This document shows positions 25,709 to 36,367 of a DNA stretch of 64,000 nucleotides, in pieces (the stretch's first letter is position 1; each line of letters starts with the position of its first letter). Origin of the DNA: Streptomyces sp. NBC_01476. GTDB taxonomy: Bacteria; Actinomycetota; Actinomycetes; Streptomycetales; Streptomycetaceae. The position numbers and the translations under genes are program-made. The notes beneath the pieces were generated by a model that did no database searches, was not told the DNA's origin, and saw nothing but the letters and a program-made list of their open reading frames with translations. The stretch is taken from NCBI RefSeq assembly GCF_036227265.1, contig NZ_CP109446.1, forward strand, positions 2,679,501 to 2,743,500, read 5' to 3'.

Positions 25709-26419
25709 TCAGGCGGGGGAGACGGTCAGGCCCGACCCCGCGGAGGCACCCCGCATCGCCACTGAGCCGTATGCCGTCCGGAGCCGTACCCACGCGCCCG
25801 CCGCGAGTACCGCCACGGTGTCCTCCCGGCCCTGCGCCGGCAGGAAGCCGAGCGCATGGGCGGCGTGCACCACCCGCAGGGTCACCTCCTGGGCCGCGGA
25901 ACCCGCGGGCAGCGGCCTGCGCCAGAGTTCCTCCGCGAGCGCGTCCAGCTCCGCCCGGGTCCGCTGCTCGGGCACCAGCGCCTCGGTCCTGGCCCGGAAC
26001 TCGGCCACCACCCGCGCCGCCAGCTCCCGTACAGCCCCGGCGTCGATCTCGGCCTCGCGCCGCCATCCCGCACGCGGCGGCAGCAGCCCGGCCCACGCGG
26101 GGCCGGTCACCGACGCCGGCACCCCGAACTCACCGCCGTGCGCCGCCTCGCCCACCGCTTCGAGCAGTTCCCCGGCCGAAACGGTCGCGTCGACCGCCGC
26201 CCCTATCCCGCCCCCGCGCAGCGCCATGCTCTTCACCGCGAGCACGCCCCCGAACGGCGGGTGCCCGAACACCCCCAGCGCCGGCTCCTCCTCGGCGGAC
26301 CTGAGCCGTACCACCGCGGCCTTGTCCCACCGCACCAGCCGGCCGAGGAACGCGGCGAGTTCCGCCTCCGCCGCGCCCTCCCCGCCAGGTCCTTCCGCGA
26401 AACCGAGCCGCACGCTCAT
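25709..26419 (-). CDS. Conserved protein of unknown function linked to a thioesterase
   Basis: 236 residues, predicted cytoplasmic, with no recognised catalytic motif. The start at ATG 26419 overlaps the thioesterase stop (ATGA), so translation is probably coupled; a longer in-frame start upstream lies inside the thioesterase gene and is rejected. The middle is Ala/Glu/Arg-rich and helical (REAEIDAGAVRELAARVVAEFRA), and the C-terminus ends in short hydrophobic beta-like strands (TVAVLAAGAWVRLRTAYGSVAMRG). Last gene of the ettA-thioesterase operon. Function unknown. Confidence 0.7.
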   Translation of the reverse strand: MSVRLGFAEGPGGEGAAEAELAAFLGRLVRWDKAAVVRLRSAEEEPALGVFGHPPFGGVLAVKSMALRGGGIGAAVDATVSAGELLEAVGEAAHGGEFGVPASVTGPAWAGLLPPRAGWRREAEIDAGAVRELAARVVAEFRARTEALVPEQRTRAELDALAEELWRRPLPAGSAAQEVTLRVVHAAHALGFLPAQGREDTVAVLAAGAWVRLRTAYGSVAMRGASAGSGLTVSPA

Positions 26420-26837
26420 GCGGCGACGGTCCCCTCGTCCAGATACCGCTCCAGGAACTCCTTCTCCTCCGCCGTGATCCGCCGCGGCCTCTGGTTCACC
26501 AGGCTGTACGGCACCACCACGGTCGACGCCCGCGCGTAAACCGCGTCCCCGTCCTTGACCTCGTACTTCACCGTCATGGACGCGGCGGTGATATCGGTCA
26601 CCCACGTCTCGATGGTGACCGGCTCATGACGGTGTACCAACGGCCGCAGGTAGTCGATCTCGTGGCGTGCGACCACCGACCCCCCGGTGAAGGATGCCTC
26701 CCCCTCCCCCGGCGCCAGGCGGAACATCAGGTCGATCCGGGCTTCTTCCAGATACCGCAGGAAGGTCACGTTGTTGACGTGCCCGAACGCGTCCATGTCC
26801 GCCCAGCGCAGCGGGCAGCGGAAGATGTGCCGCGCCA

Positions 26838-26838
<1 letters not shown>
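26416..26838 (-). CDS. Acyl-CoA thioesterase, 4HBT/YbgC-type hotdog fold
   Basis: 140-residue single hotdog-domain protein. The family signature RWADMDAFGHVNNVTFLRYLEEARIDL (about residues 10-36) includes the catalytic Asp and HVNN motif of 4-hydroxybenzoyl-CoA-thioesterase-like enzymes. It probably hydrolyses an acyl-CoA to free acid and CoA; chain length is not predictable. The ATG shares one base with the ettA stop (TGATG), so it is translationally coupled to ettA. Confidence 0.88.
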
Positions 26839-28502
<1,664 letters not shown>

Positions 28503-28820
28503 GAGAAACCGTCCGGCATTCGAGAAGGGCCAATGTGCGGCTCCGCCCCGTGAGGGCAGATACACCCCATCTTGCCAGCCGTCCACCCTCCCGGGCGAAC
28601 GGGTACGTCAGCGCCCGCTCCTCCATCGTTTCCCCCATCCCTTCGTCGAGCCCTGTTTCCAGCGGGACCCCGGGCTCCCCGGCCGGAGCCCGTGCCCGCT
28701 GATCGCCGGCCGGCACTGTTCCCCACCGCGGGCCGGTGCCGGCGGCGGCTGTCACCCACTGCTGCCGACGGGCGCCGCCGACTGCCGTCGGTGACTGTCG
28801 GGCGCTCGTTTCGGGGCCGG
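28503..28820. other. Intergenic region between ssbB and ettA
   Basis: 318 bases with no supportable gene. The ssbB-proximal part holds two hairpins (listed separately). The part nearest ettA should hold its promoter; I see no convincing -35/-10 pair. Confidence 0.5.
28671..28743 (-). terminator. Two hairpins downstream of ssbB
   Basis: CGGGCTCC/GGAGCCCG (28671-28678 and 28685-28692, six-base loop) and GCCGGCAC/GTGCCGGC (28709-28716 and 28736-28743) lie 80-150 bases after the ssbB stop in its direction of transcription. Either could end the ssbB transcript before ettA. Confidence 0.45.
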
Positions 28821-29264
28821 TCAGGCCACGGGGGTCGGCAAGGGCGCCGCCGGGGAACCCGGTTGTGCCGACTCAGCGCCTCCGGAGCGGACCACCACGG
28901 GTGTTGCCGCGCCCCTGGTGAAGCGGGCGACTCCCCGGCTCAGATCGTGTCCCACCGCCACGGCTTCGATCTCCGCCGTGAAATAGCGCCGTTCTTCCTT
29001 CTCCTCCTCGCGGATCCGCAGCCGGCCCTGCACGACGAGAGGTTCTCCGAGGCCGATGGACTCCTTGACATTGCCCGCGAGATTGCGCCAGGCGCGCACC
29101 GTGAAGAAACTGGTCGCTCCGTCGGTCCAGCCGCCTCGCTCGGCGTCCCAGCGGCGTGAGGTGGTCGCCAGCCGGAATCGCGTGACGGGCACACCGGTGG
29201 CGGTTACATGGGTCTCCGGTTCGGTGGCGACATTTCCCACCACGGTCACAAGCGTCTCGTTCAT
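28821..29264 (-). CDS. ssbB: Single-stranded DNA-binding protein, SsbB type
   Basis: 147 residues with an OB fold at about 1-115 (NETLVTVVGNVATEPETHVT, RFRLATTSRRWD, FFTVRAWRNLA, EPLVVQGRLRIREEE). The C-terminus is short, Pro/Ala-rich and lacks the acidic DDDIPF-type tip of replicative SSB. That is the hallmark of the second Streptomyces SSB, SsbB, which is needed for chromosome segregation in spores rather than for replication. The start at 29264 follows GGAGGA. It lies downstream of the dynA-dynB genes but is separated from them by a hairpin and has perfect DnaA boxes upstream. Confidence 0.85.
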   Translation of the reverse strand: MNETLVTVVGNVATEPETHVTATGVPVTRFRLATTSRRWDAERGGWTDGATSFFTVRAWRNLAGNVKESIGLGEPLVVQGRLRIREEEKEERRYFTAEIEAVAVGHDLSRGVARFTRGAATPVVVRSGGAESAQPGSPAAPLPTPVA

Positions 29265-29358
29265 CGGATGTTCCTCCCGCGTGAAGTGCGTCCCGTGCGG
29301 AACGCGACAAGAACATCGTGCGGGAATCCGAGCAGCCCCGACCGAACCAAATGAAATC

Positions 29359-29385
29359 TGTGGATAACTCACTGGATGTGGACAA
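29359..29385. promoter_or_regulatory. Two perfect DnaA boxes upstream of ssbB
   Basis: TGTGGATAA (29359-29367, complement TTATCCACA) and TGTGGACAA (29377-29385, complement TTGTCCACA, the Streptomyces-preferred form) lie 18 bases apart, about 95-120 bases upstream of the ssbB start. DnaA binding is inferred from sequence only. Confidence 0.5.
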
Positions 29386-29417
29386 CTCCGCCACTCGCAG
29401 GAGTGACGGAGTTGTCC
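29380..29417 (-). terminator. Long inverted repeat after dynB
   Basis: Bases 29380-29396 pair with 29401-29417 over 17 positions with one mismatch around the loop GCAG. The hairpin lies 34 bases after the dynB stop and overlaps the second DnaA box. It probably terminates the dynAB transcript ahead of ssbB. Confidence 0.6.
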
Positions 29418-29450
29418 GTGCAGAGGTGTCCGCGAGGAAGGAGAGGGGGG

Positions 29451-31463
29451 CTACGCGTCGGCGTCCACCCGGGCCGGCCCGTCGGTTCCGCGGAATCCGT
29501 CAAGTCCGTCAAAGCCGCCAGAACCGTCAGAGCCGCCGCAGCCGTCGAGCCCGCCCGACCCCTCCGCCCCGCCGGTCCCGCTGATCCCACCCGTCCCGGC
29601 CTCCCGCTGACCGCCGAGCCGCGGGGCCGACCCGGCCACGACGGCGTACTGCTCTCTCACTTCCCGGTACCGCATCAGCTCCGCCGCGACCGGCTCCAGC
29701 ACCCGCGCCCGCCCGCAGTCCGCCGCCGCGTCCCGCAGCAGCCGTTCCGCGCCCTGGCCGTACCGCCGGGCCGGCCCGCGCGCCGCGAACCGGCAGATCC
29801 CGCTGACGGCCGGGCCGCCGAGCCCGCCCGCCACCACCATCGCCAGCGGCGGCCACCACGCGAGATCGATCCAGTCGGACACGATCCCCGCCCCGCACAC
29901 CACGCCCCCCAGCGCCAGCGCCATCAGCAGCCACTGCACCGCCGCGGCCAGCGACCACCAGCCGGGCCGTTCCGGCGGTCCCGGCCGGGACCGTTCCACC
30001 ACCGCGTCCAGCGCCGCGGGCAGCCCCTCCCCGCCGCGCCGAGCGGCGCCGCGCACCGCCTGGGCCCAGGGAGCGGGCAGCCCGCGGGCCGCGTCGGCGG
30101 CCAGCCCCCGGACCGCCTCGTCGATCACCGGGCGGGACGCCGACTCCCGTGCGGTGGGTGCGGGAACCCGGCCGGCCCCGCGGCCGGCGGGCACGCCGGG
30201 GCGGGGTGCTGACCGGTCCCGGAGTCCTTGCCCCGCCGGCACCTGGACCGCGGCCCCCGCCCCGGCCCGGCGCCCGCTCACTCGAACGTGTGAACCATGC
30301 GTTTTCCGGCCGAATCGGGAACAGCCCGCTCGACCGGTCCGTTCCCCCATCAGTCGACTCCACGGCGTGCCGCACGCGTCCCATGCGGCACCCGACCAGT
30401 CCCTTTCCGCCGACTGACCGGCAGCGGCCGCACCACACGCGTCCGCGAGCCGGTCGATGAACTCCTCGCGCGCCGGATCGGTGAGCCCGGCGCCGCCCTC
30501 GCCGACGTAGAGCGGCTGGAGTCTGCTCGCCGTGCGGTCCAGATCGGCCGCCAGCCGCCGCCCGGCCGCGGCGCGCTCGGTGACGATCTGGGCCAGTACG
30601 GCACGCAGATCCGGCAGGCCCTGCCCGGTGAGTGCGGAGGTGGCGAGCACGACAGCACCGGCCTCGCCGTGTTCGCCCACCGCCAGCCCGTCCTCGTCGA
30701 GCAGCCGTCGCAGATCGTCGAGGACCAGGTCGGCTGCGTCCTCCGGCAGCCGGTCGACCTGGTTGAGCACCAGCACGGTGATGTCCGCGTGCCCGGCAAG
30801 GGGCCGCAGATAGCGTTCGTGCAGGCTCGCGTCGGCGTACTTCTCCGGGTCCAGCACCCAGACGACGACGTCGACCAGCCGCAGCAGGCCGTCCACCTGC
30901 TCGCGGTGCCCGACGGCGGCGGAATCGTGGTCGGGGAGGTCGATCAGTACCAGCCCGTCGAGGCTCTGCTCCTCGGCGCCCCAGGGGTTCTCACCGGCCC
31001 CGGCGGCGCCACCAACTGAACAGTGTGCTCCGCTTTCCCCCGCCGGTTCCGGCCCGTCCAGGTGTCCCCGCCTGGCGTGCCGGTGCTCGGGGGCGATGCC
31101 GAGACGGTCCAGCAGCCCGGTGGCGTGGGCCGGCCGCCAGACGCAGGCGACGGGGTGTGCGGTGGTGGGCCGTCGCATCCCGGCGGCGGACAGGTCACGC
31201 CCGGCCAGCGCGTTGAAGAGGGAGGACTTCCCGCTGCCGGTGGCTCCGGCCAGCGCGACCACGGTGTGGTCGTGCGACAGGCGCCGCCGCTCGCCGATAC
31301 GTGCCAGCAGTTCGCCGGTCTCGGCGAGAGCGTCCGAGCTGATCCTGGTTCTGGACAGGCCGAGGAGTTCGCCGAGCGCGTCGGCCCGCACTCCCAGCGG
31401 GTCGCCGGATCCGGTCCTGCCGGGTCCGGCTGGTGCGGCCTGGGGCGAGCGGGTGGTGGTCAC
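29451..31463 (-). CDS. dynB: Dynamin-like GTPase with C-terminal membrane hairpin (DynB-like)
   Basis: 670 residues. The G domain has P-loop [16 protein letters not shown] near residue 72 and a switch region with [24 protein letters not shown] (DxxG) and [12 protein letters not shown] (NxxD) follow. A long helical region comes next, then a hydrophobic hairpin near 535-590 (two membrane passes) and a Gly-rich tail. The partner gene upstream encodes a soluble dynamin-like GTPase, and the starts/stops overlap (ATGA). This matches the Streptomyces DynA-DynB pair, which stabilises FtsZ rings at sporulation septa; DynB is the membrane-anchored member. The last 25 residues are a Gly/Ser/Asp repeat that may be strain-specific. 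Confidence 0.75.
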   Translation of the reverse strand: MTTTRSPQAAPAGPGRTGSGDPLGVRADALGELLGLSRTRISSDALAETGELLARIGERRRLSHDHTVVALAGATGSGKSSLFNALAGRDLSAAGMRRPTTAHPVACVWRPAHATGLLDRLGIAPEHRHARRGHLDGPEPAGESGAHCSVGGAAGAGENPWGAEEQSLDGLVLIDLPDHDSAAVGHREQVDGLLRLVDVVVWVLDPEKYADASLHERYLRPLAGHADITVLVLNQVDRLPEDAADLVLDDLRRLLDEDGLAVGEHGEAGAVVLATSALTGQGLPDLRAVLAQIVTERAAAGRRLAADLDRTASRLQPLYVGEGGAGLTDPAREEFIDRLADACGAAAAGQSAERDWSGAAWDACGTPWSRLMGERTGRAGCSRFGRKTHGSHVRVSGRRAGAGAAVQVPAGQGLRDRSAPRPGVPAGRGAGRVPAPTARESASRPVIDEAVRGLAADAARGLPAPWAQAVRGAARRGGEGLPAALDAVVERSRPGPPERPGWWSLAAAVQWLLMALALGGVVCGAGIVSDWIDLAWWPPLAMVVAGGLGGPAVSGICRFAARGPARRYGQGAERLLRDAAADCGRARVLEPVAAELMRYREVREQYAVVAGSAPRLGGQREAGTGGISGTGGAEGSGGLDGCGGSDGSGGFDGLDGFRGTDGPARVDADA

Positions 31464-33124
31464 TCGGATCCCCTCTCCTTCTGCAAGTGGGACAGGGCGG
31501 CGATCAGTGCGGACTGCTGTCCTGCGGTGACGTCGTAGCCGTAGACCGGGGCGACTCTGCGCTCCCGCTCGGACCGCAGGAGGCCGGCGACGGTGCTCTC
31601 CAGGGCACTGCCCGCGGCGTCCTGGAGGCGGAGGGCGGCCTGGGCGCCGATCGTTTCGGCGAGCCGTTCCCCGGCGATGCTGCCGTCGGGGCGGCCACCG
31701 AGCAGCGCGGTGGCGAGAAGTGCGGCCAGATCGTGCGGGTCGGCCGGGGGGCGATCGGTGCCGCGACCGGCGCGGACGGCGCGGGCCTCGGCCCGGGCGA
31801 GATCGGTGAGACGCCGGTGCCAGCGGCGTGCCTGCTTGTCGATCCGGGCCGCGACGGCCACACCGTCGCGGTCCGGCCGGGTGGTCGGTTCGTCGAGCAG
31901 CGCGGCGCCCGCCCGGTCACGCTGCCATGCCTCGCGGATGCGGTCGTCGGCGGCGTCGGTCTCAGTACGCAGCAGCGCGGCCAACTCCTCCACCAGGGCG
32001 TACTGGAGGGCCTTGGGCCCGCAGGCCGGATAGCCCCGCCAAAGGGCGAGCGCCTCCCCGGCCAGCGGCGCGCCGGCACTGATGGCCGCGTCGATCCGGG
32101 TGGCGGCCTGCTCGTAGGACTCCTCCGCGGCCCGGGCCAGCCGCAGGGCCGCGGCGTGCTGGGCGGCGGAGGCGTCGGCGAGGCCCGGCAAGCGGACGCG
32201 CAGGGAGTCGAGTGCGCCGGTCATGGTGCGGCGGGCGGCGTGCTGCCGGGCGGCCGGGTCCTCGGCGCAGTGCACCAGCCAGGCGCGCAGCGCGGCGACC
32301 GTGGTCTGCGGGAGCAGGCCGCCGCCGCCCGCGGACTCGGGCAGTTCCGGGACGGTGAAGCGTGGCACGTCGCCGAGGCCGGCCTTGGTCAGCAGGGCCG
32401 CGTAGTGACCGCTGACGTCATCCGCGATCTGGTGGGGCACCCGATCGAGCACGGTGGCGAGGCTGACCTCGTACTCCTTTGCGGTGCGCAGCAGGTGCCA
32501 GGAGACGGCGTCGGCGTAGCGGGAGGCGGTGGTGACGAGGATCCAGATGTCGGCGGCGCAGATGAGTTCGGCGGCCAGTTCCCGGTTGCGCGTGACGAGG
32601 GAGTCGATGTCGGGGGCGTCCAGGAGGGCGAGGCCGCGGGGCAGGGAGTCGTCGGTTTCCAGCCGGAGTTCGGCCCGCTCCTGCTCGGCCCGGTCGTGTC
32701 CGTCCTCGTCCGCGCGGGAGCGCTGCCGCACGGCCCAGGAGCGGGCCAGTCGCGGCAGCACCCGGGGGTCGGCGAACCAGGCGCGGTCCTCGGGATGGCA
32801 GACCAGGACCGGGGTACGGGTGGTCGGCCGCAGTACGCCGGAGACGCTGACCCGCCGGCCGACGAGGGAGTTCACCAGCGTGGACTTCCCCGCGCCCGTC
32901 GAACCGCCCACCACGGCGAGCAGTGGCGCTTCCGGGGCTTTCAGCCGGGGTACCAGGTAGTCGTCCAGCTGGGCCAGCAGTTCCTCACGGCTGCGGCGGG
33001 CCCGGGCAGCTCCGGGCAACGGGAAGGGGAAGCGTGCGGCGTCGACACGGTCACGCAGTGCGGACAGCGCGTCAAGCAGCTCGGGCCGTACGTCCAAGAT
33101 CACCACAATGGCAGAATGCCCCAT
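31460..33124 (-). CDS. dynA: Dynamin-like GTPase (DynA-like)
   Basis: 554-residue soluble GTPase. The P-loop [17 protein letters not shown] is near residues 73-89, followed by [13 protein letters not shown] (switch I), [12 protein letters not shown] (DxxG) and a long helical stalk. No membrane helix is visible, in keeping with DynA of the sporulation-specific DynAB complex that binds SepF and the FtsZ ring. ATG 33124 is taken as the start, but GTG 33106 would give a more compact N-terminus and neither has a strong ribosome binding site. Its stop overlaps the dynB start, so the two are co-translated. Confidence 0.75.
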   Translation of the reverse strand: MGHSAIVVILDVRPELLDALSALRDRVDAARFPFPLPGAARARRSREELLAQLDDYLVPRLKAPEAPLLAVVGGSTGAGKSTLVNSLVGRRVSVSGVLRPTTRTPVLVCHPEDRAWFADPRVLPRLARSWAVRQRSRADEDGHDRAEQERAELRLETDDSLPRGLALLDAPDIDSLVTRNRELAAELICAADIWILVTTASRYADAVSWHLLRTAKEYEVSLATVLDRVPHQIADDVSGHYAALLTKAGLGDVPRFTVPELPESAGGGGLLPQTTVAALRAWLVHCAEDPAARQHAARRTMTGALDSLRVRLPGLADASAAQHAAALRLARAAEESYEQAATRIDAAISAGAPLAGEALALWRGYPACGPKALQYALVEELAALLRTETDAADDRIREAWQRDRAGAALLDEPTTRPDRDGVAVAARIDKQARRWHRRLTDLARAEARAVRAGRGTDRPPADPHDLAALLATALLGGRPDGSIAGERLAETIGAQAALRLQDAAGSALESTVAGLLRSERERRVAPVYGYDVTAGQQSALIAALSHLQKERGSE

Positions 33125-33432
33125 ATTGCTGCGCTTTTGAAGTGTATTCGTGATGGTTTGCCCTATTCGGCCCGCGCGGGGTTCCTGTGGGGCCTACGGG
33201 GAGTGGGGGGCAGAATGAGCCATCGGCATAACGACTGCACAACAGCGGGATTTCGACCCGTCAAAAGCGGTGCACCTTCTGCACATGCCTGCGATTATCG
33301 GACCGCTTCACCGAACCTCCACAACGTGTCACGCGGGTGAAGCGCCCGGCAGCAGGCGTGTGGCGCCCTATCCTTGACCTCGGTACAAGGTCACGGAACA
33401 ACCAGGGGCGGAGCAGCCGCGGCCACTGTCCG
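33125..33432. other. Intergenic region between dynA and the tRNA gene
   Basis: 308 bases with lower G+C than the neighbours. It should hold the dynA promoter on the minus strand and the tRNA promoter on the plus strand. TTGACC at 33374-33379 is a good -35 for the tRNA, but the matching -10 (AACAAC region near 33397) is poor. CCTTGACCT and the nearby ACAAGGTC form a short imperfect inverted repeat. No gene is seen. Confidence 0.4.
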
Positions 33433-33505
33433 GCCCCCGTAGCTCAGTGGATAGAGCAGGCGCCTTCTAAGCGCTTGGCCGCAGGTTCGAGTCCTGCCGG
33501 GGGCA
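33433..33505 (+). tRNA. tRNA-Arg, anticodon UCU
   Basis: A 73-base cloverleaf. Acceptor GCCCCCG pairs with CGGGGGC at 33498-33504, and the discriminator is A. The D arm is GCTC...GAGC, the anticodon stem GGCGC/GCGCT, the loop CTTCTAA with anticodon TCT (UCU), and the T arm GCAGG-TTCGAGT-CCTGC. CCA is not encoded. It reads AGA, a rare codon in this G+C-rich genome, so a single gene of this type is expected. Confidence 0.96.
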
Positions 33506-33775
33506 CCCAGCCCATGAGGTGCTCGGCTCGTAAGCCGAAGGCATCACTGCAGGCCAGCTCTACCTTAGCGAGTGCGGCGTACTGAGCGCGTAAGAGCCGT
33601 CCGGCTGCGTCTGCGGCCTGCGAAGCCGGCTCGTCACTGGCTGGAACCAGTGGGCGGCTGCCCGCAGGGGTAAGGCCCCCGATTGCGGACAGGAGCAGTG
33701 TGCCGGGACGTTTCCGGTGCGAACAGCGCAGCTCAGCATCCGCCGGGTACGCCGTCGATATCGAGGAGTCATCTC

Positions 33776-33973
33776 ATGAGCGACAGCGACAAGACCAACG
33801 CGAAGACGCAGGCCAAGACCGATCAGGCCAAGGGCAAGGTCAAGGAGACCGTGGGCCGCGCGGTCGGCAACGAGGAACTCGAAGCCGAGGGCCGCGGCGA
33901 CCAGGCCAAGGGCGACCTCCGCCAGGCCGGCGAGAAGGCCAAGGACGCCGCGAAGGACGTTTTCAAGCACTGA
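33776..33973 (+). CDS. CsbD family stress protein
   Basis: 65 residues, very polar and Lys/Glu/Ala-rich, matching the CsbD family: KGKVKETVGRAVGNEELEAEG followed by KGDLRQAGEKAKDAAKD. Members are small helical proteins induced by general stress (SigB regulon in Bacillus); the biochemical role is unknown. ATG 33776 follows GAGGAG at the proper distance; an upstream in-frame start is unlikely because the family begins at this Met. A SigB-type promoter was looked for and not found. Confidence 0.9.
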   Translation: MSDSDKTNAKTQAKTDQAKGKVKETVGRAVGNEELEAEGRGDQAKGDLRQAGEKAKDAAKDVFKH

Positions 33974-34048
33974 CCAGCCGGACCTGCCGTCGGCGACAGC
34001 ATGGTGGAGGGGCCGCAGTGTGCGCGCTGCGGCCCCTCCCGGTGCCGG

Positions 34049-34816
34049 CTACAGCGGCGTCACGTAGGCGCCCGAGATGCCGCCGTCGACCAGGAATTGG
34101 GAGGCGGTCATGAACGAGGAGTCGTCGCTGGCGAGGAAGGCGACCGCGGCTGCGATCTCCTCGGGTTCGGCGAACCGGCCCAGGGGGATGTGGACCAGCC
34201 GGCGGGCCGCGCGCTTGGGGTCCTTGGCGAACAGCTCCTGGAGCAGTGGGGTGTTGACCGGCCCCGGACACAGCGCGTTGACCCGGATGCCCTCCCGGGC
34301 GAACTGGACGCCCAGCTCGCGCGACATCGCCAGGACACCGCCCTTGGACGCGGTGTAGGAGATCTGCGAGGTCGCCGCGCCCATCACCGCCACAAAGGAG
34401 GCGGTGTTGATGATCGAGCCCTTGCCCTGGCGCCGCATGTGCCCGATCGCGTACTTGCAGCACAGGTAGACCGAGGTCAGGTTGACGTCCTGGACCCGGC
34501 GCCAGGCGTCCAGTCCGGTGGTGAGGATGGAGTCGTCCTCCGGCGGCGAGATCCCCGCGTTGTTGAAGGCGATGTCCACGCTGCCGTACGCGGCCACGGC
34601 CGCCTCGTACAGCGCCTCGACCTCGGCCTCCGCGGCCACGTCGACCCGTACGAACAACCCGCCGACCTCCTGCGCCGCCGCGTTGCCGGCCCGCTCGTCG
34701 ATGTCGGCGCAGACCACCTTCGCGCCTTCGGCGGCCAGCCGGCGGGCGGAGGCCAGGCCGATGCCGCTGCCGGCGCCGGTGATGACGGCGACGCGGTCCT
34801 GAAGACGTTCGGACAT
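34049..34816 (-). CDS. SDR family oxidoreductase (3-oxoacyl reductase-like)
   Basis: 255-residue classical SDR. TGAGSGIG (residues 14-21) binds the dinucleotide; the acidic CADIDE after strand 2 favours NAD+. NNAGIS, catalytic Ser in NTASFVAVMG, YTASKGG (Tyr-x-x-x-Lys) and the PG motif (CPGPVNTPL) are all present. It starts 47 bases after the aldehyde dehydrogenase stop on the same strand, so the two form an operon and probably act on consecutive oxidation states of one substrate (inference). In Streptomyces similar pairs are often near glutamine-synthetase-like polyamine or ethanolamine genes (memory, unchecked); none is in this window. Confidence 0.87.
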   Translation of the reverse strand: MSERLQDRVAVITGAGSGIGLASARRLAAEGAKVVCADIDERAGNAAAQEVGGLFVRVDVAAEAEVEALYEAAVAAYGSVDIAFNNAGISPPEDDSILTTGLDAWRRVQDVNLTSVYLCCKYAIGHMRRQGKGSIINTASFVAVMGAATSQISYTASKGGVLAMSRELGVQFAREGIRVNALCPGPVNTPLLQELFAKDPKRAARRLVHIPLGRFAEPEEIAAAVAFLASDDSSFMTASQFLVDGGISGAYVTPL

Positions 34817-34863
34817 GCGGTACTCCTCGAATGGACGTGGCGGGCGAAGGGGCTGGGCGGAAG

Positions 34864-36240
34864 TCAGTCGGTGGCGATGAAGACGTTCTTGACCTCGGTG
34901 AAGGCGTCCAGCGCGTCCGGTCCGAGTTCGCGCCCCAGGCCCGACTGCTTGAAGCCGCCGAACGGCGTGGAGTAGCGCACCGAGGAGTGGGAGTTGACCG
35001 AGAGGTTGCCGCTCTCCACACCGCGGGCGACCCGCAGCGCCCGTCCCAGGTTCTGGGTCCAGATCGAGCCGGAGAGCCCGTACGCCGTGTCGTTGGCGAT
35101 CCGGACCGCGTCCGCCTCGTCCTCGAAGAGCAGCACCGTCACCACAGGCCCGAAGATCTCCTCGCGGAAGGCGGGAGCGTCCACGGTGACCGGCGCCAGC
35201 ACGGTGGGCGGGAACCAGAATCCCGGGCCCTCGGGCGCCGTCCCGCGGAAGGCGACCGGTGCGTCGTCCGGCACATAGGAGGCGACCTTCTCGCGGTGCG
35301 CGGCGGAGATCAGCGGCCCCATCCGGCTCTCGGGATCCCCCGGATCGCCGACCCGCCAGTCACGGACCGCGGGTTCGAGCAGTTCCATGAAACGGTCGAA
35401 GGCACCGCGCTCGACCAGGATCCGGGTCCGGGCGCAGCAGTCCTGCCCGGCGTTGTCGAAGACCGCGGCCGGTGCGGCGGCAGCGGCCCGTTCCAGATCG
35501 GCGTCGGCGAAGACGATGTTGGCGGACTTGCCGCCCAACTCCAGCGTGACCGGCTTCACCTGGGCCGCGCAGCCGGCCATGATCTCCTTGCCGACCCGCC
35601 CGGACCCGGTGAACACCACCTTCGCCACCTGCGGGTTGTCCACGAACCGGCGCCCGACCACCGGCCCGGCCCCCGGCAGGATCTGCAGCACGCCTTCCGG
35701 GATCCCGGCCTGCAGCGCGAGTTCGCCGAGCCGCAGGGCGGTCAGCGGGGTGAGTTCCGCGGGCTTGACCACGACGGTGTTGCCGGCCGCCAGCGCGGGC
35801 GCGATCGCCCAGCCCGCGATGGGCATGGGGAAGTTCCACGGCACGATCACCCCGACCACGCCCAGCGGCTCGCGGAAGGTGATGTCGATGCCGCCGGCCA
35901 CCGGGATCTGCCGTCCGAAGAGCCGTTCCGGGGCGGCCGAGAAGTACTCCAGCACGTCCCGGACATTGCCCGCTTCCCAGCGCGCGTTGCCGATGGTGTG
36001 CCCGGCGTTGCGTACTTCGAGCCGCGCCAGGTTCTCCAGGTCGCCGTCGACCGCCGCCGCGAAGGCCCGCAGCAGCCGCCCGCGGTCCGCCGGCGCCAGC
36101 GCCCGCCAGGCCGGATACGCCGCCGCCGCGCGGGCGATCGCGGCATCGGCCCGCTCGGCGTCCAGCATCGTGACCTTCTCGAAGACGGTGCCCGTCGCCG
36201 GGTCGACCACCTCGTACACGCCGTCGGCGCCTGCGCTCAT
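34864..36240 (-). CDS. Aldehyde dehydrogenase
   Basis: 458-residue NAD(P)+-dependent aldehyde dehydrogenase. The motif PWNFPMPIAGWAIAPALAAG is near residue 125-145, KPAELTP near 155, the cofactor loop FTGSGRVGKEI, the catalytic Glu in TLELGGKS, the catalytic Cys in NAGQDCCARTR, and the C-terminal EEIFGPVV and PFGGFKQSG. The start at 36240 gives the family N-terminus; the open frame extends upstream but overlaps the udgX end. It is followed by an SDR gene. It resembles the PuuC/GabD-type enzymes used in amine catabolism, but the substrate is open. Confidence 0.9.
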   Translation of the reverse strand: MSAGADGVYEVVDPATGTVFEKVTMLDAERADAAIARAAAAYPAWRALAPADRGRLLRAFAAAVDGDLENLARLEVRNAGHTIGNARWEAGNVRDVLEYFSAAPERLFGRQIPVAGGIDITFREPLGVVGVIVPWNFPMPIAGWAIAPALAAGNTVVVKPAELTPLTALRLGELALQAGIPEGVLQILPGAGPVVGRRFVDNPQVAKVVFTGSGRVGKEIMAGCAAQVKPVTLELGGKSANIVFADADLERAAAAAPAAVFDNAGQDCCARTRILVERGAFDRFMELLEPAVRDWRVGDPGDPESRMGPLISAAHREKVASYVPDDAPVAFRGTAPEGPGFWFPPTVLAPVTVDAPAFREEIFGPVVTVLLFEDEADAVRIANDTAYGLSGSIWTQNLGRALRVARGVESGNLSVNSHSSVRYSTPFGGFKQSGLGRELGPDALDAFTEVKNVFIATD

Positions 36241-36367
36241 GGGTGTCCTCACGCTGTCGGGGCCGGGTCCGGGACCGGCGGACCTGGTCGCTCCCATGGT
36301 GACGCACGGGACGATCTTCGCGCCGCCGAAATCGTACGAAGCACGGAGCCGGACCGCGGCCGGCCGT

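Noticed and set aside
33433..33505. tRNA-Arg as an attachment site of an integrated element
   Set aside because: No duplicated tRNA 3' end, integrase or phage gene was seen nearby.
33506..33560. Possible second tRNA-like fold after tRNA-Arg (TCGGCTCGTAAGCCGA)
   Set aside because: Only one stem-loop can be drawn; no acceptor, D or T arm.
33660..33775. SigB-type promoter for the CsbD gene (GTTT with GGGTAC)
   Set aside because: The two elements are about 31 bases apart, roughly twice the required spacing.
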